The notes: a model not told the origin generated them from the sequence alone. Shown: positions 7,661 through 15,396, numbered from the stretch's first letter. The stretch is 20,150 nucleotides of DNA from RGIG3009 sp045595445 (GCA_045595445.1 JAZOAK010000064.1:1-20150); one strand, 5' to 3'. Translations and numbers: made by a program.

Positions 7661-9592
7661 TTAATGAATTTGCGCGCCGGGGTTCAGTTCGTCCACAAAA
7701 ATGACCTTGGCGGCATCACCGTCATCCGCGGCAAGGATCATGCCACAGCTTTCCACACCGCAAAGCGTAGCGGGTTTTAAGTTTGCCACCAGAATAATGG
7801 AACGACCTTTCAGTTCTTCGGGCGTGTACCACAGAGCAATACCGGATGCTACGGTGCGTGGTGTGCCGCTTCCGTCGTCCAGGGTCAATTTCAACAGTTT
7901 TTTTGCTTTCTTGATCGGCTCGCAGTCCACGATCTTGGCAACGCGTAGATCGACTTTGGCAAACTCGTCAATGGTGATCTGTGGCAGGAACGCCACGTTT
8001 TCCGCAACTTTTTCCGCAGCGGCTTTCGTTTCTTGCTCGGCGGCGATCTCCGCTAACGCTTTTTCCACGTCAATGCGGGCAAACAACGGCTCGGGGGTAC
8101 CGACCGTATAAGTGTTGACGGCGCCGAAGGACAGCGCGTCGAGTTCCAAGACGGTTACGTTCATTTGTGCGGCGATCTTCTCCACCGTTTCCGGTAAGAA
8201 CGGACGTAAGCAGGTTGCCAACATGCGAATACATTCCAGCAGGTTATACAGCACCGTTTCTAAACGGTCGCGATCGTCTTCATTTTTCGCCAGCACCCAC
8301 GGTGTGGTTTCGTCAATATACTTATTGCAACGCTTGGCGAGATTTAACACGACTTGTGCCGCTTCCGCGTTGTGATACGTGTCCATCAATTCGGTATAGT
8401 GCTGAACCGTTTGTGCCGCAACTTCCAGTAATTCGCTGTCGGTCTCACCGCCTCGAACACCGTTCGCCTTTACCGTACCGCCGAAATATTTATTGGTCAT
8501 CGCGATGCTGCGATTGACAAGATTACCCAGTGTGTTGGCAAGATCCGCGTTGTAGAGGTTGAAAAAGCTTTCATAGGTGATGGTGCCGTCCTGCGCGAAG
8601 GGAATCTCGGACAAGAGATAGTAGCGTACGGCATCCGTGCCGAATTTATCCGCCAACTCATCCGCATACAACACGTTGCCCTTGGATTTGCTCATCTTAT
8701 CCTCGCCCGACAAGAGCCACGGATGACCGAGCACCTGTTTCGGCAACGGCAGACCGAGTGCCATCAAAATAATCGGCCAGTAGATGGTGTGGAAACGCAC
8801 GATATCTTTGCCGATCACGTGCAGATCAGCGGGCCAGTATTTGTTGTATAAGTCGCCGCTGCCGTCGGGGTGATAGCCGACACCGGTGATATAGTTGGAC
8901 AGTGCATCCAACCATACGTAGGTAACGTGCTTTGGATCAAACGATACCGGAATGCCCCAAGTAAACGAGGTGCGCGATACGCACAGATCGGACAAACCCG
9001 GTTTTAAAAAGTTGTTGATCATCTCGTTGCGGCGGGAATCCGGTTTGATGAAGTCGGGGTTCTCCTCGTAGTATTTAAGCAACTGATCTTGATATTTTGA
9101 CAAGCGCAGGAAATACGCTTCCTCGCTTGCATCCACGACCTCACGGCCGCAATCGGGACATTTGCCGTCTTTCAGTTGTGAGGGAGTGAAAAACGATTCA
9201 CAGGGAACGCAGTATTTGCCCTCGTACTTACCTTTGTAAATATCGCCCTGTTCGTACAACTTCTTAAAAATCGCCTGCACTGCGGATTCGTGATCGTCGT
9301 CGGTTGTACGGATAAAGCGATCATAAGAGGTGTTCAATTTATCCCATACCTGCTTGATCTGTGCGGCAACGCCGTCCACGTATTCTTTCGGAGAAATGCC
9401 TTTTTCCTCCGCATATTGTTGAATTTTCTGACCGTGTTCATCGGAGCCCGTCAAAAAATGCACATCGTAACCTTGCATTCGCTTGTACCGCGCGATCATA
9501 TCCGCAAGCACGATATCATACGCGTTGCCGATATGCGGTTTGCGTGAGGTGTAAGCGATGGCAGTTGTGATGTAAAATTTCTTGTTTTCCAT
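7661..9592 (-). CDS. metG: Methionyl-tRNA synthetase
   Basis: This 643-residue cytosolic class I synthetase charges tRNA-Met. The Rossmann fold carries HIGN (20-23, the clostridial variant of HIGH) and TGSDEHGQ (48-55). The zinc knuckle has Cys128, Cys131, Cys145 and Cys148. KMSKS is at 299-303. An anticodon-binding helical region follows, and the last 100 or so residues (DEFAKVDLRVAKI onward) form the C-terminal tRNA-binding/dimerisation domain. The start is ATG 9592, not the longer frame to 9673: AAGGAGG lies 8 nt before ATG 9592, and the extension would run through the promoter region. The leader is too short for a T-box. Only one metG is seen here. Confidence 0.96.
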   Translation of the reverse strand: MENKKFYITTAIAYTSRKPHIGNAYDIVLADMIARYKRMQGYDVHFLTGSDEHGQKIQQYAEEKGISPKEYVDGVAAQIKQVWDKLNTSYDRFIRTTDDDHESAVQAIFKKLYEQGDIYKGKYEGKYCVPCESFFTPSQLKDGKCPDCGREVVDASEEAYFLRLSKYQDQLLKYYEENPDFIKPDSRRNEMINNFLKPGLSDLCVSRTSFTWGIPVSFDPKHVTYVWLDALSNYITGVGYHPDGSGDLYNKYWPADLHVIGKDIVRFHTIYWPIILMALGLPLPKQVLGHPWLLSGEDKMSKSKGNVLYADELADKFGTDAVRYYLLSEIPFAQDGTITYESFFNLYNADLANTLGNLVNRSIAMTNKYFGGTVKANGVRGGETDSELLEVAAQTVQHYTELMDTYHNAEAAQVVLNLAKRCNKYIDETTPWVLAKNEDDRDRLETVLYNLLECIRMLATCLRPFLPETVEKIAAQMNVTVLELDALSFGAVNTYTVGTPEPLFARIDVEKALAEIAAEQETKAAAEKVAENVAFLPQITIDEFAKVDLRVAKIVDCEPIKKAKKLLKLTLDDGSGTPRTVASGIALWYTPEELKGRSIILVANLKPATLCGVESCGMILAADDGDAAKVIFVDELNPGAQIH

Positions 9593-9623
9593 GGAAATGG
9601 CCTCCTTTTTGCATACAGTACTT

Positions 9624-9651
9624 ATTTTAACAGATTTTAGTAAAAAAACAA
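9624..9651 (-). promoter_or_regulatory. Probable promoter of metG
   Basis: On the minus strand TTGTTT (9646-9651) and TAAAAT (9624-9629) are separated by 16 nt, about 30 nt upstream of the metG start. It is weaker than the other promoters in the window, and the region is AT-rich, so the assignment is tentative. Confidence 0.55.
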
Positions 9652-9667
9652 GACTTTCTTCATCGAC

Positions 9668-9696
9668 TTGCATTTTTTCTTAAAAACTCGTATAAT
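9668..9696 (+). promoter_or_regulatory. Promoter of rluA-luxS
   Basis: TTGCAT (9668-9673), a 17-nt spacer and a perfect TATAAT (9691-9696) lie 21 nt before the rluA start. It is divergent from, and close to, the metG promoter. Confidence 0.85.
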
Positions 9697-9717
9697 ACAA
9701 CCGCATCGGAGGTACTT

Positions 9718-10602
9718 ATGAGTGAGTTGAAGTTTACCGTTCCGCCTGAATACGACGGTGAAACGGTACAAACCTTTTTACGGCAATACCATGGTTTTTC
9801 GTGGCGCATGGTCGTGCGGCTTAAACATACGGAAAACGGCATCACGGTAAATGGGCAACTGCGCCGCAGTATTGATCCTATTTGCGCTGGTGAAGTACTG
9901 GTGCTGCGGTTGCCGGAAGATGCCATTCGTGTGGAAAAAGCGGATCTGCCGCTGAACGTCGTTTACGAGGACGATTCGTTGCTTGTGGTGGACAAGCCGC
10001 CGTATTTGGCGGTACATCCCTCGGCGTTTAAGCCGGAGCCGACGTTGGCGAATGCTGTGGTCGGGTATTATGCAAAACAAGGGCAATCGTACGCGTTTCG
10101 TCCGACCAATCGTTTGGATCGCAACACCAGTGGGTTATTATTAACGGCCAAAAACGCTCACGTTGCGTATGCGCTTGCACACAAAGTGGACAAGACCTAT
10201 CTTGCCATTGTACTCGGAAAACTGGAAGGCGAAGGGGTCATTGATCAACCGATCCGTGTCAAGGACGGCTGTTGCATCACACGCGAGGTGGGAGAGGGCG
10301 GCAAGGAAAGCCGTACACATTATGAGGCGCTCGCTACCGACGGTGAGGTCACGTTGGTGCGGCTGTGGCTGGAAACCGGCAGAACGCACCAAATCCGTGT
10401 GCATATGTCGTGGCTCGGGTTTCCGCTTGCAGGCGATACCATGTATGGCACGGATGAAACGATCTTACCGCGGCACGCATTGCACTGCTCCGAAATGGAG
10501 TTTACTCATCCTTTGTCGGGCGAGCGGGTAAAACTGCATAGTCCGTTACCATCCGATATGACGGATTGTCTTGCAAAACACGGCTTGGAGGAATTTGTAT
10601 GA
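9718..10602 (+). CDS. RluA-family RNA pseudouridine synthase
   Basis: This 294-residue enzyme should isomerise specific uridines in rRNA or tRNA to pseudouridine. The catalytic Asp134 lies in NRLDRNTSGLLL, the RluA-family signature (usually HRLDxxTSG; here Asn replaces His). Other family landmarks are VDKPPYLAVHPS (about 98-109), the KTYLAIV strand, and TGRTHQIRVHM in the second half of the core. The first 70 or so residues look S4-like (RMVVRLKHTENGITVNG). GGAGGT sits just before the ATG. The last codons overlap the luxS start. The exact target site cannot be told from sequence; RluD-like or YtzG/YjbO-like numbering would be a guess. Confidence 0.92.
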   Translation: MSELKFTVPPEYDGETVQTFLRQYHGFSWRMVVRLKHTENGITVNGQLRRSIDPICAGEVLVLRLPEDAIRVEKADLPLNVVYEDDSLLVVDKPPYLAVHPSAFKPEPTLANAVVGYYAKQGQSYAFRPTNRLDRNTSGLLLTAKNAHVAYALAHKVDKTYLAIVLGKLEGEGVIDQPIRVKDGCCITREVGEGGKESRTHYEALATDGEVTLVRLWLETGRTHQIRVHMSWLGFPLAGDTMYGTDETILPRHALHCSEMEFTHPLSGERVKLHSPLPSDMTDCLAKHGLEEFV

Positions 10603-11057
10603 AACAGATTAAAAGCTTTCAAATCAATCACGATACCCTTACCGAAGGATTGTATATTTCCCGCACGGACGGAGACGTGGTCACCTATGATCTGCGTTTT
10701 GTACGTCCCAACACGCCACCGTTTTTAGAGATGGCGGCAATACACACTATTGAGCATTTGTTCGCTACCTACGTGCGCAGCAGTTCGTACGAGGATAAGA
10801 TCGTGTATTTCGGACCGATGGGTTGCCGTACGGGATTTTATTTTCTTACGCGCGGCATGACACACGACGAGGTCATCCGTCTGACGCAGGAAACACTCGC
10901 CTTTATTGCTGATTTTACGGATGCTATTCCCGGTGCGACCAAAAGAGAGTGTGGCAATTATCTGGAACACGACTTGGAAACCGCTCGGAAATATGCCGCC
11001 GTTCAAGCGGAAATTTTGCGCGATTGGACGATTGAACGTCTGCAATATCCCGCGTAA
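10599..11057 (+). CDS. luxS: S-ribosylhomocysteine lyase (AI-2 synthesis)
   Basis: This 152-residue cytosolic metalloenzyme cleaves S-ribosylhomocysteine to homocysteine and DPD, the precursor of autoinducer-2, completing the activated methyl cycle. The metal ligands are His49 and His53 in HTIEH and Cys118 in ECGNYLEHDL. Glu52 and Cys76 (MGCRTGFY) match the two acid/base residues of the family. Length is normal. The ATG at 10599 overlaps the rluA stop (ATGA), with GGAGGA 6 nt upstream, so it is translationally coupled. An in-frame upstream ATG at 10566 has no ribosome site. The partner nucleosidase (Pfs/MTAN) is not in the window. No clear hairpin terminator follows. Confidence 0.95.
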   Translation: MKQIKSFQINHDTLTEGLYISRTDGDVVTYDLRFVRPNTPPFLEMAAIHTIEHLFATYVRSSSYEDKIVYFGPMGCRTGFYFLTRGMTHDEVIRLTQETLAFIADFTDAIPGATKRECGNYLEHDLETARKYAAVQAEILRDWTIERLQYPA

Positions 11058-11058
11058 T

Positions 11059-11087
11059 TTGCTTTTTTCAACAAAATGTGTTACAAT
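11059..11087 (+). promoter_or_regulatory. Promoter of the G5/M23 peptidase gene
   Basis: TTGCTT (11059-11064), 17 nt, then TACAAT (11082-11087) begin one base after the luxS stop. Transcription should start about 30 nt before the proposed TTG start. Confidence 0.75.
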
Positions 11088-11121
11088 AAAGCATCTTAAG
11101 CCAAAGGAGGTGCCGAACACG

Positions 11122-12630
11122 TTGGTTCGCCAAACAGTAAAATCGTGGGTTGAAACCGCTTATATTCTTTGCTTTACGGTCGGTGTTCGATCCATTCGGT
11201 GCCTCAAAGCATTGGGACGTTTCACGCGCTTAATATGGGCGCCGATCGCCCACACGCTTCGCCGTGCATTGGATTGGCTTGTGTTGCGCCATCTGCGTAC
11301 GTTATGGGCGGAATGGCACCGTATATCCAAGGACTATCGCTTGGCGTGCGAACACGTGCAAGAAACCGCACGTGCCGACCGTCACCGCGCCTTTTTGCAG
11401 TTGTTAGCTATGCCGATCGTGGCACTTCGCCGTCATCGCGGTGTGTTTCGCGCCATCGGTAATCTGGCGCTTCCCATATTGGCAACGGTGGTGCTGGTGT
11501 TTACCGTACACTATTGGTTGGGTGCCAACTTTGCCTTAGCACTCGAATATCAAGGTACTCCGATTGGCTACATCAGCAACGAGGGCGTTTATGCTAACGC
11601 CGCGACCATCGTACGCGGCACGATTATTAACTCGGATAATTCTTTTGCTGTTGAGCAGGCACCTGACCTGCACGTGAAAGTGCTTGGTTCCGATGCCACC
11701 TTGAACGAGCAAGAAGTCAGCGAGCGTATCATAGCGGCGATCGGTGACGAATTGTCGCAGGCGGCCGGTTTCTTTGTGGATGGTGTTTTTCACGGCGCTT
11801 TGCCCACTCGCAGTGAGTTACAAGGGCAAATAGATGCGGTGTTGTCCGTTCATAAGACCGACAAGGTTGACGGTGTCAGATTTTTCTCTCAAACACAGAT
11901 TGTGGAGGGGCTGTACCCGACAACGTCGCTGACAACGGCAGATCGCATGACCACCTATTTGAAAACACTCACCGTTGCGACAACGCGTAATATTGAATAT
12001 ACGGAAACGATCAAACATAAAACCGTATATCAACAGTCCGATACGTTGCCGCTCGGTTATGAAAGTGTCCAACGCCCCGGTAAGAACGGTAGGCAGCGCG
12101 TGTATGCACAAGAAATCTATGTCAACGGTGTGAAAAAGTATCAAACGGTTGTTTCGACCGAAATTCTTCAAGAGGCTGTTGACCGCGTGGTTTCGATCGG
12201 TGCGCAGAAATACAACACCTCTACTGAGTGGGGTGACGGTAAAGCCACCGGCACCTTCATTTGGCCATTGCCGTATACCAAAACGATCTCTTCGCCGTTT
12301 GCCTCGCGTTGGGGGTCTTTCCACGGCGCCATTGATATTGCCAACGGCAGCACCAACGGAAAACCCATTATTGCCTCTGACGGCGGCACCGTCATTGAAG
12401 CGGAATATCACAACAGTTGGGGAAATTACGTGCTGATTGACCACGGAAACGGCTTTAAGACTCGTTACGCGCATTGTAGTAAGTTGGATGTCAAGGCGGG
12501 GGATAAGGTCGCACAAGGACAATACATTGCCAAGGTTGGCAATACCGGCTATTCTTTTGGAGCACATCTCCATTTTGAAGTTATTAAAAACGGAGTTTTG
12601 GTGAATCCGTTGGATTATGTGCAACGATAA
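11122..12630 (+). CDS. Membrane-anchored G5-M23 peptidoglycan endopeptidase
   Basis: This 502-residue protein probably cuts peptide cross-links of peptidoglycan at the cell surface. A very basic cytosolic region of about 110 residues precedes one membrane segment (about 114-132). An extracytoplasmic linker follows, then a G5-type domain (about 291-364), and a C-terminal LytM/M23 domain (about 375-502). The zinc ligands are visible: His401 and Asp405 in HGAID, and His484 in HLHFE with His482 as catalytic partner, plus the conserved RYAH. There is no ATG near the expected start: the open frame runs back into luxS. I chose TTG 11122 because AAAGGAGG (11103-11110) lies 11 nt before it and after the promoter. 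The gene is monocistronic, with its own promoter and terminator. Confidence 0.88.
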   Translation: MVRQTVKSWVETAYILCFTVGVRSIRCLKALGRFTRLIWAPIAHTLRRALDWLVLRHLRTLWAEWHRISKDYRLACEHVQETARADRHRAFLQLLAMPIVALRRHRGVFRAIGNLALPILATVVLVFTVHYWLGANFALALEYQGTPIGYISNEGVYANAATIVRGTIINSDNSFAVEQAPDLHVKVLGSDATLNEQEVSERIIAAIGDELSQAAGFFVDGVFHGALPTRSELQGQIDAVLSVHKTDKVDGVRFFSQTQIVEGLYPTTSLTTADRMTTYLKTLTVATTRNIEYTETIKHKTVYQQSDTLPLGYESVQRPGKNGRQRVYAQEIYVNGVKKYQTVVSTEILQEAVDRVVSIGAQKYNTSTEWGDGKATGTFIWPLPYTKTISSPFASRWGSFHGAIDIANGSTNGKPIIASDGGTVIEAEYHNSWGNYVLIDHGNGFKTRYAHCSKLDVKAGDKVAQGQYIAKVGNTGYSFGAHLHFEVIKNGVLVNPLDYVQR

Positions 12631-12663
12631 AAAATACACCGTCGCTTGACGGTGTATTTTTTT
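12629..12663 (+). terminator. Terminator of the G5/M23 peptidase gene
   Basis: A stem with a 9-bp core ATACACCGTC/GACGGTGTAT, extended by A:T pairs to about 15 bp (12629-12643 with 12648-12662), closes a GCTT loop and ends in seven Ts. The stop codon's last two bases are in the stem. Confidence 0.92.
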
Positions 12664-12696
12664 GTATATGGGCAACACTGTAACGGGGTGTTGCGT

Positions 12697-13077
12697 ATGA
12701 GAAATTTTGCACGCTTATTTTGTATCGGCGGTGGCGCGTATAACCTGATCGAGATATTGTGGCGCGGTCACAGCCATTGGTCGATGTTCTTGGTAGGCGG
12801 TACGTGCTTTCATTTGATCGGTGCCATCGGGACACGGCTTCATCGTCGCGGTGTTTTATTGATCGGCGCCGCTTGTTCTCTTGCTGTGACTGTGGTGGAA
12901 TATCTCAGCGGTTGTCTCTTCAATTTGCGTCTGAAATTGAACGTGTGGGATTACAGCGATATGCCCGCCAACTTAAACGGGCAAGTGTGTTTGCTTTACA
13001 GCGTATTGTGGGGCGGATTGAGTCTGCTTGCTCTTCCCATATACCGACGATTAAACAGAAAAGGCAAGGTCAACTGA
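12697..13077 (+). CDS. Small membrane protein, CmpB-like putative ABC-transporter type IV family
   Basis: This 126-residue integral membrane protein has about four hydrophobic segments. The central motif NLRLKLNVWDYSDMPANLNG, followed by a hydrophobic stretch and a basic tail, is the hallmark of the putative ABC-transporter type IV family (PF06541, CmpB), common in clostridia and of unknown function despite its name. I chose the ATG at 12697 because GGGGTG sits 6 nt upstream; the frame opens at 12646 inside the preceding terminator. I found no clear promoter, so it may rely on read-through from the peptidase gene. It converges with nth and the two reading frames overlap by 8 bp. Confidence 0.75.
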   Translation: MRNFARLFCIGGGAYNLIEILWRGHSHWSMFLVGGTCFHLIGAIGTRLHRRGVLLIGAACSLAVTVVEYLSGCLFNLRLKLNVWDYSDMPANLNGQVCLLYSVLWGGLSLLALPIYRRLNRKGKVN

Positions 13078-13096
13078 CCTTGCCTTTGCAATTTTT
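13060..13096. terminator. Bidirectional terminator shared by the CmpB-like gene and nth
   Basis: A perfect 12-bp stem (13060-13071 with 13076-13087) closes an AACT loop. The plus-strand side continues to TTTTT (13092-13096); the minus-strand side ends in TTTTCTGTTT. Both genes' stop codons (13075-13077 plus, 13070-13072 minus) lie in or beside the loop. Confidence 0.8.
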
Positions 13097-13702
13097 CGCT
13101 AAGGGACAGATGTGACATTTGGGCGAACGCGCTTCACACACCTCGCGACCGAACAGGACTAAGCGATGACAGAAATCGTTGCTTTCATCTGGCGGTAGAA
13201 GTTTGCGTAATTGTTCTTCTACCTTGCGAGGTTCTTTGGTATCACACAGTCCCAATCGATTGGTGATGCGGATGCAATGTGTGTCCGTGACAACAGTTCC
13301 CGGCATGTGGTAAACATCTCCGCAAATGAGATTAGCGGTTTTACGACCGACACCGGGTAAAGACGTTAAAGCTTCAATATTGTTCGGCACTTTGCCGTCG
13401 AAACGATCCCGAATTTGTTGTGCGATCGCTACAATGTCCCGCGCTTTGGTCTTATATAATCCGCAGGAGTGGATATACGGTTCCACGTCCTCCGGCGTCG
13501 CTTCGGCAAAAGCCTGCAATGTGGGGAAACGCTCGAACAAGGCCGGGGTGACCATATTCACGCGTGCATCGGTACATTGCGCGGATAAGCGTACGGCGAT
13601 AAGCAACTGTAAGGGGTTCCCCGATTCTAAGGAACACTGTGCGCCGGGATACCGTTCTTTAAGCTTTTCCACGGCATATAGTGCCAGCTCTTTTTTTTTC
13701 AT
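13070..13702 (-). CDS. nth: Endonuclease III (base-excision DNA glycosylase/AP lyase)
   Basis: This 210-residue DNA repair enzyme removes oxidised pyrimidines and nicks the abasic site. The helix-hairpin-helix LPGVGRKTAN holds the catalytic Lys121, and Asp140 (VVTDTHC) is the second catalytic residue. The C-terminal 4Fe-4S cluster ligands are complete, with C-x6-C-x2-C-x5-C spacing (Cys189, 196, 199, 205). Size is normal. I chose ATG 13702 because GAGG lies about 8 nt before it; an in-frame GTG at 13711 overlaps that ribosome site. It is the only minus-strand gene in the right half and has its own promoter back to back with that of rarA. Confidence 0.96.
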   Translation of the reverse strand: MKKKELALYAVEKLKERYPGAQCSLESGNPLQLLIAVRLSAQCTDARVNMVTPALFERFPTLQAFAEATPEDVEPYIHSCGLYKTKARDIVAIAQQIRDRFDGKVPNNIEALTSLPGVGRKTANLICGDVYHMPGTVVTDTHCIRITNRLGLCDTKEPRKVEEQLRKLLPPDESNDFCHRLVLFGREVCEARSPKCHICPLAKNCKGKVS

Positions 13703-13723
13703 GGTTCTCACCTCTATATCACC

Positions 13724-13752
13724 AGTGTATCATGTCGAAAATTCGGTGTCAA
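13724..13752 (-). promoter_or_regulatory. Promoter of nth
   Basis: On the minus strand a perfect TTGACA (13747-13752), 17 nt, then TACACT (13724-13729) end about 21 nt before the nth start. Confidence 0.8.
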
Positions 13753-13765
13753 CGTAAAAAGAAAC

Positions 13766-13794
13766 TTGCATAATAGTCGCAAATCCGCTATGAT
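13766..13794 (+). promoter_or_regulatory. Promoter of rarA
   Basis: TTGCAT (13766-13771), 17 nt, then TATGAT (13789-13794). The predicted start point is only about 14 nt before the rarA ATG, so the leader is barely long enough for the AGGTGA ribosome site. It is divergent from the nth promoter 13 nt away. Confidence 0.8.
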
Positions 13795-13814
13795 AGTAGG
13801 CGGTAGGTGATAAC

Positions 13815-15077
13815 ATGGCTCCACTTGCAGATCGCATGCGTCCGAATACGCTGAACGATATGGTTGGTCAACGCCACTTGCTTGCTGAGGGTAAGGCGTT
13901 GCGTAATATTATCGAATCGGGTAAGATCCCGAATCTTATTTTTTATGGTCCGTCGGGTGTGGGAAAGACCACGCTTGCGCGAATTATCGCGCAAAAAACC
14001 TCAATGCGCTTGCATAAACTTAACGGTACTACGGCTTCCACGGCGGATATTCGCGCTGTTTTGGACGAGGTGGATACCTTTGCCGGCGCAAACGGCATTT
14101 TGTTGTATTTGGACGAGATTCAATATTTCAATAAGAAGCAACAGCAAACGCTGCTTGAACATATCGAAAATGGTGACATTACCTTGATCGCCTCCACTAC
14201 GGAAAATCCCTATTTTTACGTATACAGCGCCATTTTAAGCCGTTCCACGGTGTTTGAGTTCAAAACCGTGACAGCGGATGAAGTTGCCGATGCGGTGCGC
14301 CGTGGGTTTGCTTTTTTGGCGGAAGAACAGGGACGACAGATCACGGCAGATGATGAAACGGTCATGTGTATCGCACAAGGCTGCGGCGGTGACGTGCGTA
14401 AATCGTTGAATGCCGTGGAACTCAGCGTGTTGGCAACCAAACCGAATCAGAACGGCGATCTGACCGTTACTGTCGATACCGCTCGAGAGGTCGCGCAAAA
14501 AAGTGCCATGCGCTACGATAAAGACGGCGACGAGCATTATGACCTGCTTTCCGCCTTCCAAAAGTCGTTGCGCGGCTCGGATGAAAACGCCGCCATTCAT
14601 TACCTGGCACGCTTACTTGAAGCGGGTGACCTGCCGTCGGTGTGCCGCCGTCTGGTGGTTTGTGCTGCCGAAGACGTGGGTCTTGCTTATCCGCAGATCA
14701 TCCCCATTGTGAAAGCCGCGGTGGATAGTGCGTTACAGGTCGGCTTGCCGGAAGCGCGCATCCCGCTGGCCGATGCGGTTCTTTTGGTGGCGCGTGCGCC
14801 CAAATCCAATTCCGGTGAATCGGCGATCGACGCCGCACTCGCGGACATTCGATCGGGGAAGGCCGGTCCCATTCCTCGATGCTTGCAGAATAAGCATTTT
14901 GACGGTGAGGATGTCGCTCGAAAAGGTCAGTTTTATGAATACCCGCACAGTTATCCGCATCACTGGGTAAAGCAACAATACTTGCCGGATGTTCTTAAGG
15001 ATGCCGTGTACTACGTGCCCGGTGAAAACAAGACCGAACAATCCTTTGAGGATTACTGGAAGAATATTAAGAAATAG
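13815..15077 (+). CDS. rarA: Replication-associated recombination protein A (MgsA/RarA AAA+ ATPase)
   Basis: This 420-residue clamp-loader-like ATPase acts at stalled replication forks. Walker A is GPSGVGKT (45-52), Walker B is LYLDE (97-101) and sensor 1 is STTENPYF (127-134); the lid and the MgsA C-terminal region follow. That region includes the conserved YEYPHSYPHHW stretch near residues 376-386, which is diagnostic of RarA rather than RuvB or DnaX. The start ATG directly follows a short AGGTGA ribosome site and the promoter. The gene is monocistronic and ends at a strong terminator. Length matches Bacillus RarA, about 420 residues. Confidence 0.95.
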   Translation: MAPLADRMRPNTLNDMVGQRHLLAEGKALRNIIESGKIPNLIFYGPSGVGKTTLARIIAQKTSMRLHKLNGTTASTADIRAVLDEVDTFAGANGILLYLDEIQYFNKKQQQTLLEHIENGDITLIASTTENPYFYVYSAILSRSTVFEFKTVTADEVADAVRRGFAFLAEEQGRQITADDETVMCIAQGCGGDVRKSLNAVELSVLATKPNQNGDLTVTVDTAREVAQKSAMRYDKDGDEHYDLLSAFQKSLRGSDENAAIHYLARLLEAGDLPSVCRRLVVCAAEDVGLAYPQIIPIVKAAVDSALQVGLPEARIPLADAVLLVARAPKSNSGESAIDAALADIRSGKAGPIPRCLQNKHFDGEDVARKGQFYEYPHSYPHHWVKQQYLPDVLKDAVYYVPGENKTEQSFEDYWKNIKK

Positions 15078-15081
15078 GCAG

Positions 15082-15118
15082 AAAACGGGAAAAATCGGAA
15101 GGTTTTTCCTGTTTTTTT
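15082..15118 (+). terminator. Terminator of rarA
   Basis: A 13-bp stem with one G-U pair (15082-15094 with 15103-15115) closes an 8-nt loop and runs into a seven-T tract (15112-15118). It starts 5 nt after the rarA stop. Confidence 0.85.
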
Positions 15119-15157
15119 GCTCTGATTCGCCAAATTTCAGAAAAACCGTAAAACATA

Positions 15158-15186
15158 TTGACATTATTAGTGAAAATCGGTATATT
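15158..15186 (+). promoter_or_regulatory. Promoter of potABCD
   Basis: A perfect TTGACA (15158-15163), 17 nt, then TATATT (15181-15186) predict a start near 15193, leaving a leader of about 200 nt before potA. The gene-free interval 15078-15396 therefore holds the rarA terminator, this promoter and a structured leader. Confidence 0.85.
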
Positions 15187-15192
15187 GATATA

Positions 15193-15280
15193 GTTGTTAT
15201 CACACGATGACACGCATCTTAGCACAACCAAAAGCGATATGAGGCATCGCCGCAGCCGCGGCTTTTTTCTGACGGCTGTG
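15193..15280 (+). promoter_or_regulatory. pot leader, 5' part: terminator versus antiterminator
   Basis: The predicted RNA begins with GUUGU (15193-15197) pairing with ACAAC (15224-15228) around a small GAUG/CAUC hairpin (15206-15218). Next is a short terminator: stem GCCGC/GCGGC (15249-15253 with 15258-15262), an AGCC loop and six Ts (15263-15268). An alternative 8-bp helix, CGCAGCCG (15251-15258) with CGGCTGTG (15273-15280, one G-U pair), uses the same bases and would loop out the T tract. Only one of the two can form, which is the layout of an attenuator. I do not recognise the class. Pairing is by eye, without energy calculation. Confidence 0.55.
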
Positions 15281-15285
15281 AAAAA

Positions 15286-15390
15286 CCCTTTGCGGAGGGC
15301 GTTGCTCAAAGTATCGCGGTTTCCTTCCATGGGGTTCATGGGAAACTTTTGTATACAGCGTGATGCTGTATATACACCGCAAAGGGGGAT
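15286..15390 (+). promoter_or_regulatory. pot leader, 3' part: junction that buries the potA ribosome site
   Basis: CCCTTTGCGG (15286-15295) is perfectly complementary to CCGCAAAGGG (15377-15386), and the latter contains most of the potA ribosome site AAAGGGGG (15381-15388; ATG at 15397). Inside this 10-bp helix lie two local hairpins: GTTTCC...CATG/CATG...GGAAAC (15319-15346, with a 3-nt bulge) and TATACAGC/GCTGTATA (15352-15372, loop GTGAT). This makes a multi-branch junction whose closing helix would block translation. Function is inferred from structure only. Confidence 0.55.
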
Positions 15391-15396
15391 GCTGTT

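Noticed and set aside
9593..9660. T-box riboswitch ahead of metG
   Set aside because: The transcribed leader is only about 25-30 nt and contains no T-box motif.
9593..9673. N-terminal extension of metG by 27 codons
   Set aside because: AAGGAGG lies at ideal distance before ATG 9592, the extension resembles no synthetase N-terminus, and it overlaps the promoter region.
11818..12678. Open frame of 286 codons on the minus strand opposite the M23 peptidase
   Set aside because: It lies antisense to the G5 and M23 domains, runs through the terminator, and has no start signal or family resemblance.
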